From assembly GCA_964019425.1 (NCBI GenBank), contig OZ025836.1, positions 1 through 64,000 on the forward strand: DNA of 64,000 nt, written 5' to 3'. Numbering within the stretch: the stretch's first letter is position 1; each line of letters begins with the position of its first letter. Below the pieces are notes generated by a model. The model was not told the origin of the DNA. It ran no database searches and saw only the letters and a program-made list of their open reading frames with translations. Source of the DNA: Flectonema sp. DT1601 (Eukaryota; Euglenozoa; Diplonemea; Diplonemida; Diplonemidae). The translations under genes were made by a program, and so were the position numbers. Below, in pieces: positions 42,701 to 52,139 of this stretch.

Positions 42701-45700
42701 CCTTTTCTGTTGCAACTCTTCCTTGAAAACCTTCAGCTTTACTGTAGTCAGGTAAGTAAGTAACTTTGCTTTCTAAGGTGCTTTCATGAACGACTTCGAT
42801 AATCATTTGCATTGTACCAACAATCCCCTTGTAGTACCCTGGGGTATTCTTATATTCGTTGTGTAGATTAGTAAGATGCTCTAACAGTATTTGAAGACCT
42901 GGGAACAGATAGTCTGCTTCAATCTCATACCCATCATCTTGAGCAGGTGGAAACGTTAATGCTATCTTTGGATCAACTTTGGAAATGTTGAGAGGAACGT
43001 TTCTAACTTGCATGTGACCACCGACGTCTTTAAATATTCCAGCGATTCCTAACAAACTTGAAACAGGTTTGTAATCACTGTGTGGTACGAGCCATCCAAT
43101 CGTAGGAATATTTGGAAAATTGAACTCTTCTTGCAAAACATAAACTTCTGAAGAATCAACCAGAAACAGTTCATCTGAGTTCTTCACAGCAACCAACTTC
43201 TCAAGTTGATAATAAGAAGGAGGCTTCGCTGTAGATGTGAATTTACAAACGATCGGCATCTGTTCCAACACCTCCTTCGCTTGTGTTCGATTCTTAGAAC
43301 GCAATTCTCGTGAGAACCTTTCACAAATCCACAAAAAGGATGAAATCACATCTTCCGCTGACGGAGGATCTTCTCTCCAGTTTGCAATAATATCATCCTG
43401 CAGTGACTGAAGGATCACTTTTGGTTCTGTTGCTTTAACACCGAGTTTGTTGTGAAGTAAGATTCCTAATTCAGCTTCCGTCAGCGACCCTCTGCAGGAT
43501 CTGATAAACTCCGAGTCGACTGCTTTAAACTTTTTAAAGAACGAATAAGTCTGCAAAGTATCATTACTAGTCTGCTGAATCCACATGATGGTGTTGTCAG
43601 CTGCAGCCAATCTGCCGAATTGTGTTGGGATACATCTCACTTTACGAAACCTCTCAAGAAGGCGAGTTTCTGATTCGCTTCCGGTAGCATTCTTTCGAAC
43701 GTCTTTTAACAAAACTTTGATAACGGAATATAAACCAGAGAGCCACTCAAAGTCATCGAGCAATGAATCAGTTTCAGAATCGGAAGATATTTTTTCAACA
43801 ATTGAAAGAAACGATCCAGCTGTGAGCACCTTAACACCTAATCGAGTGGCAATACTCTTGTAGTTCTCAAAGACGTACGGGTCAGTGAAGTAAAGACCTG
43901 AAACACGAAGAAGTAACTCTTGAGATATCATCTTACGTACAATGTCGTAAAGGTTTGGTGGAATCATCAGACAGTCACTTGGTAACACCCACTCGTTAGC
44001 CGATGAAATGAAAATATAATTATGTTTTTTAATACCTTCGAACATACCAACTTGAACAGTTCTAAACCAATCAGATTGTTGTAATTCATGAGTCTGCAAT
44101 GCTGCTAACAAGTACTGTGGAGGGACCATGTTCGTCTCCTTTAGTTGCATCAAACCTTCTACGATGTGACTGGCTGCGATAGTTCGAAGGTATTTGTTCC
44201 ATTTTACATCCTCCACGATACGATCACGTGCAGCGTTAACACTCCAGTCAGCCTGCAATACGAATCTGAATATTCTAGTATTAGTTGGTAGGTATGCCGT
44301 CACAGGATGAATTGGAAGCTCTAACGAGTCTATCGTGTCCCCTGGCATGTCAGGAACTTCAAAAGCCACTTGAAAGACAGTTGACTTTGCCCCATCCTTT
44401 GATGGGATATCAATATGACTTGGTACTTCATGCTTCTTTCTGTATACAAGGAATAGCTGCTCACTACGAGTGCCGTCGATATCTTCAGTCAGAAGCACTC
44501 TGTTCATGTCAGGTGATAAGTCTGGGAGTGGGTCATTCGCATCGTAGCGATTCAAGACACGTGCTTGAGGATTAATGGAGTCGCATATCATTACACGTCT
44601 TAACTTATTTAGAAATAAAAGCAAAACTGGTTCAATAACGAGAGCAGAATCACTACACTCCTGTAGGAACTCCTCTTGTTGAAGATCAGGTCTGAAAGGT
44701 AAGTGTAGGCGAGTAATCCATTCATCGTCTGATAAGTGATCTGTTACTTCTTCTTTTGATAACAACCTACCAGTTGATGGAATATCTGTTTCTCCATTCC
44801 ATTGGATCGGAAGAATTAATCCCAAGTCACAGGCATGTCTGTCGAAGTAGAAATCATAACCGTTGCTGGTAATGTGAGGACAGTTTGTAATTTTAAACAC
44901 CGCCTTGAAACCAATTCCTTTCCTTCCAATTGAAGCATCGTTTGCAGTCTTTGTCGATTGATTGATGTCACAAATAGCTCTGACATTCTTCTCTCCGAAC
45001 CCAACTTCATTACAAAGTAATTCAATTCCATCAGTTGTCAGGTTGACATTAATACAAGGGATTGTACTCTCTGCGTAGGAACAGTCATCAGCATTCTGAA
45101 GTAACTCAAATAGAAAATGAAATTTATTTTCATAAAGCTCATCGCTCAATACAGAAACTGACTTCCTAACGATATTCGTTACTGGATTGTTGATTCCATA
45201 GTTTCTACCTCTTCTGATGTCTTCAATAACTCGCTGTTCAATTGTATCTAATTCGCTATCATTAATTGGTGTTAATGAGACTACTGTTTCTTCTTGAAGT
45301 GCTGCTTCTCCATTCTGATCAAGTTTAATTATTTCCTTCACTTCAGTCACAGTCTTCGTAACAACAGATTGATGATAGTGAGGGAACTCCCATCTGCTAT
45401 GGTCCATAATATTTAACCAACTGTCTTTAATTGAATTATCCAGTTGGTTAATTCTTTCAGTAATTAGATCTCTTTGAGGGTGTCTCGATGATACCCGTCC
45501 CAAGTCACACCAAAGGCGAGAAAGTGGTCTGGAAACGCGTTCGAGAACCGGAAGTAACAAATCGAAGAACTGACGAACAATACTAACGGGAGTTGATAAA
45601 ATCATAATTATGATTGTGTCCAGAAGGTCATGTCGTTGAGACTTCTCTGTCAACGCATCTACCAACTGAGAAACTGCTGCATCAATTGCGTTCATTTCAT

Positions 45701-47837
45701 TATCGACCTCTCCCGCCGCAATGTGTGACCACAACTGGACTGCAATCGCTGGAAACTCTCTTGAAATGATCGCCGACTCGAGTCGCTCTGAATCTATCTG
45801 TGCAACTGGGTAGTATTTCACACCTCCATTTTCAGAACTCACAAGTACTCGTTTCTCATCTTTCACATTATCAATTAAGAAGCGATCAAGTTGACCGTAC
45901 TCACTACTGAATCTGTCAGTCCACTGCATCAGAAGTTCGATGTCTTTACCGACCGGGTTAGAGATAATATCTTCGAGTAGTTCGAGTGGTTCTGATTGTT
46001 GATGTTGTTGTTCACAAGTAAAAGAATCTGTCAAGTCAGTAAGTGTTGGGAATATCATAATTCTCTTTCCTGCTTCAATTGATGGTTCTCCAATCCTTGT
46101 TTTCAGTGATGCTCGAATGTTGCATCCATCAAGTACTTTCAGATCTGATTCTGACATCACAAATTGTCTTCGAAGTAAAGCTGCCTCCTCAACAGCAGTC
46201 TGCGTACTCGCGACGGAGTCCAAAAAGACAACCAGCGTTGCTGCAGCTTCTTCGAGGCTTGTTTTCATACTCGCAGTACCTTCTTGCTTTGACCCGAAGT
46301 TTCCGGAAATAAAAGTAAATCCCTTCTCTGCAAATGCTGCCGTGTTCCTCATCATAAATGTATCAAATGTAACATCACAAATTGCATCCCAGTTGGTAAC
46401 TTGATACTTCGCTAAAGTAGCTTTTCGAAGGTCCACAAGTGTTCTCCATGACGTAACAAAAGCACCTTTTTTCTGTAAGCTTTCAATCATCGTTTGAAGA
46501 AGTTCGGACTTCTTTGGCATGTCGTCCACAGCAGGTGTCACATCACCCGTAGAAGATATTAGAGAACGCAAGTCTGCAGATATTTCAGAAGAATTGTTAC
46601 ACAGAAATGACAAGAATGAACTGTGTCCCAACTTCTCAAAGAATGGAACTCGTAAAATAGAACAGCAGCTGGTTTCGATGTCGTGAAGTTTTTCAAGTAG
46701 CGAAGGTGAAGTTACCAGCGAGAGGTCGATGGAATTCAACGTTTCGATTATGTCGCTGACGTCGACTTCTTCAAATTCCGCTTCGGCGAATTCGCTTTTG
46801 AAACCTGCGGCACCTGATGAGGATGGGATTGTACACTTCCTGCAAGTATCACAAGGGAGGTTACACTTTTCACACATTTCAGGAGAAGGTTTCTGAATTG
46901 CGAGAGTTAAAGCTTCGATAACAGCATTCGTCAAAACTATTGGACTCCCAGGGAAAAAATGTCGGAGTTGACTGGACAACTTTCTCGCAGTTTTAGCATT
47001 GTCTGCTTCAGTCCATTTTCTCGGAAAGTGTCCAATGAGCGACTGCAACAACCCAGTTGCTGCTTGAGTTTCATTTTTTAATGTGATCTCAAAGTTACTA
47101 ATATCTTCTGGAGTTATTTTTAGCACCTGTTCATCGTACTCTTTGCGAATTAAATTTAGTTGACGCTTACTGAGTTGATTCATTGCATCATCACGTGCGT
47201 CAACTACAGTACGCAAGAAACGAAATACTCGCGAGATTTGACTACCAGCACCTGCCTCTTTACGCTTCTCAATGAAGACACATGCGTCGGTAACTTTGTC
47301 TCCGAATTTATGTTCAAAGAATTCCTCAATGTCATCAAAAGAAACCTGACCCTTGTGATAATTACGACGAGCGTCTCCGAAGCACATCACTAAATCAGAG
47401 TATGTGTAAGATGGAGGAGGATCTCCAATTTCAATGTTTGCAGCTCCCGGGAATATTCTAATTATCTCATTCTGTTTACAGATAGGTCCGAGACCGAAAT
47501 CTTCAAATCGGTCGTACTGTTTCAGAGTAATATTGTTTGAGGCTGCGTCACTTAACATGTTTCTCAAACAATCATTTAAAGTTCCCATTAACATCTCATG
47601 ACGATAACAATTTAAGAATGTGATGATATAAACTTGAGTCATCTTTAAGTCTCGAAGTTCTTTAAAATTATGAGGCGCGGCATTTACCATCGAAAGATTA
47701 TCAACTCCAAGTTTTCTACACAACCTAAGAATAACACCACTGTGATCGATACCAACAGTACCATCACTTCGCATTGTTTCTAATAAGTCAGAAATCATAA
47801 TCTCAATATCTCTCCTGTTGATTCTTCTGTAACTCAT
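39726..47837 (-). CDS. Giant GHKL ATPase / DUF3883 protein (NO VEIN-like)
   Basis: 2703 residues without introns. I take the ATG at 47837: an acceptor (CTACTTATTCCCTTCAG) lies about 45 bases upstream, inside the longer frame that starts at 47951. A CEKCNLPCDTCRKC cysteine cluster lies near residue 335. A GHKL/sacsin-type ATPase lies at about 875-1010 (FLFELLQNADD, EVGFGEKNVRAI, SIGRKGIGFKAVF). A charged coiled region is near 2380-2430. The C-terminus (about 2540-2640) is DUF3883-like (GKWGEERMISFL, FYPFDIIGG, FVAIEVKTS), with a PD-(D/E)xK-nuclease look. The same pairing occurs in plant NO VEIN and in other eukaryotic and bacterial proteins of poorly known function. Confidence 0.8.
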   Translation of the reverse strand: MSYRRINRRDIEIMISDLLETMRSDGTVGIDHSGVILRLCRKLGVDNLSMVNAAPHNFKELRDLKMTQVYIITFLNCYRHEMLMGTLNDCLRNMLSDAASNNITLKQYDRFEDFGLGPICKQNEIIRIFPGAANIEIGDPPPSYTYSDLVMCFGDARRNYHKGQVSFDDIEEFFEHKFGDKVTDACVFIEKRKEAGAGSQISRVFRFLRTVVDARDDAMNQLSKRQLNLIRKEYDEQVLKITPEDISNFEITLKNETQAATGLLQSLIGHFPRKWTEADNAKTARKLSSQLRHFFPGSPIVLTNAVIEALTLAIQKPSPEMCEKCNLPCDTCRKCTIPSSSGAAGFKSEFAEAEFEEVDVSDIIETLNSIDLSLVTSPSLLEKLHDIETSCCSILRVPFFEKLGHSSFLSFLCNNSSEISADLRSLISSTGDVTPAVDDMPKKSELLQTMIESLQKKGAFVTSWRTLVDLRKATLAKYQVTNWDAICDVTFDTFMMRNTAAFAEKGFTFISGNFGSKQEGTASMKTSLEEAAATLVVFLDSVASTQTAVEEAALLRRQFVMSESDLKVLDGCNIRASLKTRIGEPSIEAGKRIMIFPTLTDLTDSFTCEQQHQQSEPLELLEDIISNPVGKDIELLMQWTDRFSSEYGQLDRFLIDNVKDEKRVLVSSENGGVKYYPVAQIDSERLESAIISREFPAIAVQLWSHIAAGEVDNEMNAIDAAVSQLVDALTEKSQRHDLLDTIIIMILSTPVSIVRQFFDLLLPVLERVSRPLSRLWCDLGRVSSRHPQRDLITERINQLDNSIKDSWLNIMDHSRWEFPHYHQSVVTKTVTEVKEIIKLDQNGEAALQEETVVSLTPINDSELDTIEQRVIEDIRRGRNYGINNPVTNIVRKSVSVLSDELYENKFHFLFELLQNADDCSYAESTIPCINVNLTTDGIELLCNEVGFGEKNVRAICDINQSTKTANDASIGRKGIGFKAVFKITNCPHITSNGYDFYFDRHACDLGLILPIQWNGETDIPSTGRLLSKEEVTDHLSDDEWITRLHLPFRPDLQQEEFLQECSDSALVIEPVLLLFLNKLRRVMICDSINPQARVLNRYDANDPLPDLSPDMNRVLLTEDIDGTRSEQLFLVYRKKHEVPSHIDIPSKDGAKSTVFQVAFEVPDMPGDTIDSLELPIHPVTAYLPTNTRIFRFVLQADWSVNAARDRIVEDVKWNKYLRTIAASHIVEGLMQLKETNMVPPQYLLAALQTHELQQSDWFRTVQVGMFEGIKKHNYIFISSANEWVLPSDCLMIPPNLYDIVRKMISQELLLRVSGLYFTDPYVFENYKSIATRLGVKVLTAGSFLSIVEKISSDSETDSLLDDFEWLSGLYSVIKVLLKDVRKNATGSESETRLLERFRKVRCIPTQFGRLAAADNTIMWIQQTSNDTLQTYSFFKKFKAVDSEFIRSCRGSLTEAELGILLHNKLGVKATEPKVILQSLQDDIIANWREDPPSAEDVISSFLWICERFSRELRSKNRTQAKEVLEQMPIVCKFTSTAKPPSYYQLEKLVAVKNSDELFLVDSSEVYVLQEEFNFPNIPTIGWLVPHSDYKPVSSLLGIAGIFKDVGGHMQVRNVPLNISKVDPKIALTFPPAQDDGYEIEADYLFPGLQILLEHLTNLHNEYKNTPGYYKGIVGTMQMIIEVVHESTLESKVTYLPDYSKAEGFQGRVATEKERRASESKFPVTTISGILRGTPWLVGRNYELVKPCNAILCSEENIQLVGRNENNLIQIGGGGGLLTALGIPQVLEKSQLVDIVRKWQSGPYECEISRMIRVLKVLGSEMELIWMPKERGLLLAETEREVQSIPGLWYSPTVCFTKGGTHAFLDLANGEYRFCGYIYMYCGFELGANSVKEHAPWAVQLRNVEDICKRGIDKRQEVMELLHEISKYQEEIDPEGWEALKTLNVWRTSDGSFVNPSTSQLLVADFEVDALMTIPEGYCVLDKTLKEVQSLAIKSGARPFDDVAKTETTVIPISQTVDDFHLIKSAFLTFVWQVMMWQSEVLVDENNFTLSDSVPSGVTCGTLVVKPCQGISFERTLDSKKIQKNSSEDEMRDTHYDRKSNTFYVAVVNDHSRLIRSITRDVCKLLVLPESIEKQLQNKHWKSLIELYNDFIEDKIAVNYFDFVRQLDNYFVEMDFSKYDLRWFKTTSPSAYFRNDVRHVMGTRSLENIDIYSWFSFKLCFHLLESYLNVSDDVMDRIRDIPLELASRITSELLHTETAATKLNAHVLDSNGKLSMLYSDTCVSDGPDCVSDLTYGMLSTIINKFDINMSVSGSDISNVIKTCLSNANRSIPKVAADIERDVRQAIRIVGKKSSNVSNDLEKQLEDLAIPENFEIFFETTAQAIKKREERKAKQAAQREQSEQQEQETSEQNTERRPPLEPSAYDPTAPNWGSAIRRNQHDHPNTQTEHSAETIQASIDAKANWPAPDEPSIIKLEKGKTFENQTDEVFDGDQPPSLLPTLPPSLRNQFIFVGGEKYGGSNGQGVPSPSHTKVFKMSDEPSNAAIGKWGEERMISFLKENPLLDNTGREIEEIHWVNQDSEQFYPFDIIGGCTVEELLKAVPSPKTDDYNELINRFPNFVAIEVKTSIIPNRLDLEISASELMAASKLRFRFSIYALSDACQEPRLLKIPDPYTLIENNKLQLRLLVATEGDDGTAVPADTNIE

Positions 47838-48125
47838 TTTATTTACTGTTTTGGTTTTCTTTTGTCGTATATTTTTATTGCTGAAGGGAATAAGTAGATT
47901 TATGGTAAAGCATGACAGCGTTTTAAGACTTTTATTGAATCGAAGCAGCATTGTTGAAAAAACCTGATGTGAGATGTGATTAATGAGATTATGAGTAAAA
48001 CAACAATCCCACAGTTAGTAGAAATCTAATACATGAGAACTGAATTCTAATTCAAGTCAAGTGTTAGTAAGTAAATCAATTACACAGTTCGTAATGAAGT
48101 GAAGGTTTCAATGTGTTTGTTAAGG

Positions 48126-48788
48126 TTATCGCATTGAATGGTTGAATGTGGGTAGTCCCCTTCTCTCAGATGGGCTATACGATAGTTTGGCTTTAGAGAA
48201 ATGAGTAATTCCCTTTACCTTAGCATCTCGATTAACTACTGAAGGGTAGTTACGCTGTCCTACGTTACCTTCAATACACCAATCAGATTCTTTCACGGCA
48301 TGAGAGCGGGCCGCTTCAACAGCCTGTTCTGATTTACGGAAAGGAAGTCCCTTCAGGGAAGCGTTCCAAAGACGACGAGATTGAACTTCATATTTACGAG
48401 GCGACGTAGTTTTTTTCGGTATTTCTCGTTGTTGAGTAACTGCGCACGGATTGGGAGGCGGTTCCTCATCATCACTATCGGGTCCTGTTGGTACTTTTAC
48501 TCTCCACCATTCTTCTTGTGGGTACGCGTGTAGCTCAGATCCATTTCGTATCTCACTAACGTCTGTTAGTTCTTTCCATCTTTGAGTAGCGGAGGCAATG
48601 ATATCAAACTTTATAACTCGAAAGTCTGTTGCCTTTTCTCCCTTTTTTCTCCTCGCGAACGCTTCACTTTGGAAGTTTCTCTCCGTGGCTTCAATCAGTT
48701 GTCTCATTGTTACTCTGGTTGACGGAATCCATATCGAGAGAGTTACCTTCTGATTGTTGAGGTCACTGGTCACAGTGATGTCCGTCAT
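48126..48788 (-). CDS. Possible BILBO1-type N-terminal domain protein
   Basis: 220 residues from the ATG at 48788; the strong acceptor TTTCATTTATTTTTTCAG ends 15 bases upstream, so the longer frame to 48836 is rejected. Residues 1-95 resemble the N-terminal ubiquitin-like domain of BILBO1, the trypanosome flagellar-pocket-collar protein. The shared pattern is a short beta start, an LIEATERNFQSEAFARR helix, RWKELTDVSEI and a HAYPQEEWW end. The remainder is basic and disordered, without the EF-hands and long coiled coil of BILBO1. The C-terminal blocks (RRLWNASLKGLPFRKSEQ, ESDWCIEG) look like short flagellar motifs. The assignment is from remembered pattern and needs a profile search. Confidence 0.45.
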   Translation of the reverse strand: MTDITVTSDLNNQKVTLSIWIPSTRVTMRQLIEATERNFQSEAFARRKKGEKATDFRVIKFDIIASATQRWKELTDVSEIRNGSELHAYPQEEWWRVKVPTGPDSDDEEPPPNPCAVTQQREIPKKTTSPRKYEVQSRRLWNASLKGLPFRKSEQAVEAARSHAVKESDWCIEGNVGQRNYPSVVNRDAKVKGITHFSKAKLSYSPSERRGLPTFNHSMR

Positions 48789-49000
48789 GTGGGACCGCGA
48801 TCCTGAAAAAATAAATGAAATCAATTTAAGAAACAAACGTTTGCGGATGAGGTCTTTACCTGTTGACTACATTCAGAAAGGTGATCGCATTGTTTTTTCC
48901 TGTTAAGTTAAAAACTATAACAAAGTAACAAGAATCCTAATGAGAAACAATATTGGCACGGTAGTACCCGAGAGTGTTATTTAAGGTTAAAGAATGTTAA

Positions 49001-49678
49001 TTACTTAGTCTGCTCAGTTCCTGCAATCTGTGGCGGAATGCTCTCCCTTCGTTTTACGCTGTTTTTCTTGCAAACGTATAAAAAGTAATGCGGCGCATCT
49101 ACTCCTTCGTATTCTTCAAGAAGGGTTCCAACACCCTCCTCTTTAGGAAGATGTTCAACAGTCACTTCCCAATTTAAATCAGGATTGTAAAGAACGCGAC
49201 GTTCATTTGGAGAAGTATGAGAAATGCAAAGAAAGATTCCTCCGATCTTAAGAACGCGAGAAACCTCTGAAAGCAGTCGAGTAGCTGAACGAAGGATCGT
49301 CGCATCGTCTGATCCACAAAGACAGGAATCAAGAGTTGCTTTGTCTAAGACGCAATCAAAGGTTGCTGCTGGCATTGTTAGTTCTCTGAGATCGTTACAA
49401 ATATAATGTAATCCTTGTCTATTCTCCATCCTCTCTCTCATCATATTTATTGGAGGCTCACTAAAATCAACACACGTGACGTCAGTAAAACTACTGTGAT
49501 CATACATATCTTCTCCTAAAGTACTATTACCACAACCAGCAACCATTACTCGACTACCCTTTTGAATGTGAGCAGAGAGGACTCCCTTTAACTCAACGTA
49601 ACCCTGATACCATTCATACGGATGAGGATTTAATGAATAGCGTTTATCCCAATAGTCTTTATCACTATAGAATGCCAT
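49001..49678 (-). CDS. SAM-dependent methyltransferase, EEF1AKMT4-like
   Basis: 225 residues; acceptor TTTCATTTCAG lies seven bases before the ATG. The N-terminus DYWDKRYSLNPHPYEWYQGY is the hallmark of the METTL13/EEF1AKMT4 group, which methylates lysines of elongation factor eEF1A. SAM-binding motif I is VMVAGCGNS at 44-52, with the acidic residue D71 after strand 2. FDCVLDKATLDSCL at 107-120 is the conserved post-motif block. Length is right for a single-domain member. No signal or membrane segment; cytosolic. Confidence 0.8.
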   Translation of the reverse strand: MAFYSDKDYWDKRYSLNPHPYEWYQGYVELKGVLSAHIQKGSRVMVAGCGNSTLGEDMYDHSSFTDVTCVDFSEPPINMMRERMENRQGLHYICNDLRELTMPAATFDCVLDKATLDSCLCGSDDATILRSATRLLSEVSRVLKIGGIFLCISHTSPNERRVLYNPDLNWEVTVEHLPKEEGVGTLLEEYEGVDAPHYFLYVCKKNSVKRRESIPPQIAGTEQTK

Positions 49679-50856
49679 CTGATTGCTGAAATGAAATACT
49701 TAAAAATCTGATCGCAGCTACAGCGGAAATCTAAATATCAAACCCCAGCTCACATAATACTGTTTAAGGGAATGAATTATTAAACACAATCAACAAACAT
49801 CAAAAGCTCCTTGGTAAGTAAGTCAAGAAAAGTTTCGTTGTTACTGTCGTTTGGTATGTTATTTGGTACGTGGACTGACTTAAATGGATAAAAAAAAGGG
49901 TTTTTTCCGAATCACTTCTAAAAATTTAAGAGACTCAGCAGCTGATGTGAATAGTTGAGCAGAATAATTCGACAGACGGTAAGATGTATTAATTCATACC
50001 AAAGGTGTCATCTCTTGAAATAATATGAAGATGTCAAACCTTCTAAAAGCCGAGCGTATCTCTCATCACAATCCTATTTGAGTACCACCACCAGAATCTT
50101 TTAAAGTTCTGGTAGGAACACGACCAATCAGTTATTATTGTTCCTCTGGTTTGTTAACAGAGAGATCGAACATAATAACGGTTCTCCGCCTCACAGAATC
50201 CACACAAAAAAAAAAAAAGGTTATCGATATTCGGAGTTTTTTATAAATCAGTTTATTGTAATTCTGCCAGATGGGTTGAATACAACGCAGAACAAAATAT
50301 AAATAAAAATAAAACTTCATAATCGTGTGGTGTCTCCTCGTTAGAGTAAAAATATTATTATAAATAATTTAACTAAACCAGAAGACGATTAATTCTTACC
50401 TTAAGGAGGACAGCCTGACTACTAATAACGTGGGAGAGAAAAAAAAAAAAAAAATTCCGAATTATCAGAAATATCAGCAGGTAGAAGTTGAACGAAAAAC
50501 AGAGCATTGAAAAATAATAAAAAATAAAATAAAAATGAAGGAGTCCGGCCTTAACCACTAATGCATTGCTGCAGGATAGGCTGTTTCTGCTTTTTCTTTC
50601 TTAAAAGCTGTTTTCTTAAACTACAATTGGCCAAAAGGTCAGTCACCCGTAAACAAATTAAAAACACGTCGTTGGGAACCACAAATCTAGTTATTTACTA
50701 TCCGATAACAGAATTACAAAACTAACCAAAAAAAAATATCGTAAAAAGAAAATAATTCTAAATATTAATTTCCTTATCACCACTTTGGGCAAAAAGGATC
50801 GAGCTCGAAAGCTTTTGGTGTCGTAAGAAGGTCAACGTTATCATTGCCAGTACTCT
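49679..50856. other. Intergenic spacer
   Basis: About 1.2 kb, AT-rich with A runs at 50206-50218 and 50442-50454. No gene supported. It would hold the 3' UTR of the DHHC gene and the acceptor of the methyltransferase gene. Confidence 0.4.
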
Positions 50857-51867
50857 CTATGAGCTGCGTATCGCTGTCAGTTGTGAGGGCGCTTCTTCCC
50901 CAAATAGTCTTGCTGAGCAGGCTCTCCAACCGTCATTCTTAGAAGCAGTATTCTCAAGATGTCTTTCAATTTCTCTAAGAGTCGTATCATTACAAGCATA
51001 TCCACAGTAAGTAGCTGCCATACAAAATGCCCAACAACCAGCAAGGAATGCAGTGATCATTGAAAGAACACATGCAACAGATTTCATACCATCGCCACCA
51101 ACAGGAGGTGACCCATCAGTGAACATGTAGTAAGCAGCGCAACCAAATATAAAAACAGCGAGTGCCGATGAAGTCCACAGATATAAAGTAAAGTATCGAA
51201 AAGTACGCTCACCAACACAACAACCAACTACAGGACAATGATGATCAAATTCTCTAACACACCAATCACAGAATGAACAGTGAGCAGCTCTTGGGGGCCT
51301 GTGAATTAAACAGGTGTCGCACCATCTCCAAACAACGTGTCCTCCGTCAGGTAGCTCACCGACATAATCATTTCTAGAAATCCGAAGTCTATTTAGAGTT
51401 TTGTCAACAAACTGTTCCACGACATTCGGATACGTTGGGAAGTCTGCTGCACGAATCCCTCGAGGTAGGACACCAGGTTCTGTACAGTTTGCCTTAGCCA
51501 GACTAACGTAAACAAAAATTAGTAAAATAATTGCTAACACAAATGGAACACCATCGTAGAAGGCTGGTGTAAATAAACAAAAGCCTGCTACTGTCAGTGT
51601 ATGAATCAAACTGACCATCCATCCCCCCCAGAAATATGGAGTTACAACAACACTTCCGATTGCACCAGCGTTACCTAGTTGCCTTCTGCCATCATCGACA
51701 CATGATGATAGGCAGAAGAAGCGAGAGAACTTTGATTGTTTTTCTTTTCTTGCAGGGTATGCAGGTGTTGTTAATCTCCGATCTGGTGCAGTAGCCGCTG
51801 CTGGTCCCACTGGTTCTACTGCAGCAACAACTGGCTGCTGCTGTGCCGTCAGCATCGGTGAACTCAT
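50857..51867 (-). CDS. DHHC-type protein S-palmitoyltransferase
   Basis: 336 residues; acceptor TTTCCCTTCAG ends 18 bases before the ATG. Four membrane segments are visible (about 78-102, 105-125, 226-250 and 266-292). The cysteine-rich domain (183-222) reads CDTCLIHRPPRAAHC, CDWC and FDHHCPVVGCCVG, with the catalytic DHHC at 208-211. A DTTLREIE block near 294-301 resembles the TTxE motif that follows the last membrane helix in this family. The enzyme transfers palmitate to cysteines of substrate proteins in Golgi, ER or plasma membrane. The substrate is unknown. All zinc-binding and catalytic residues appear present. Confidence 0.9.
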   Translation of the reverse strand: MSSPMLTAQQQPVVAAVEPVGPAAATAPDRRLTTPAYPARKEKQSKFSRFFCLSSCVDDGRRQLGNAGAIGSVVVTPYFWGGWMVSLIHTLTVAGFCLFTPAFYDGVPFVLAIILLIFVYVSLAKANCTEPGVLPRGIRAADFPTYPNVVEQFVDKTLNRLRISRNDYVGELPDGGHVVWRWCDTCLIHRPPRAAHCSFCDWCVREFDHHCPVVGCCVGERTFRYFTLYLWTSSALAVFIFGCAAYYMFTDGSPPVGGDGMKSVACVLSMITAFLAGCWAFCMAATYCGYACNDTTLREIERHLENTASKNDGWRACSARLFGEEAPSQLTAIRSS

Positions 51868-52139
51868 ATGATTGTGAGATCTTCTGAAGGGAAATTATTT
51901 AAAACTTTAATCCATCTTCCGATAACTTTAAAGTAATCAAACTAGAGGCTGTCATGTCACCTGTCATGAGAATTATTATTAAAAAGATGAATTCACAAAA
52001 TCAGACATTTAGAACCCACGGTAGGGTTTATCATTATTATTTTGTTTTGGTTTTCTTTCATTTGCGTAACTCTTCACTATGAAGTATTAATTTGATTACT
52101 GTTCGATTTCTCGTCTGTCTCCGTGCTTATCTACAGGCT

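Noticed and set aside
47838-47951. Start of the giant ATPase at 47951, and of the BILBO1-like gene at 48836
   Set aside because: Both longer starts lie upstream of strong AG acceptors, so the extra codons would not be in the mature mRNA.
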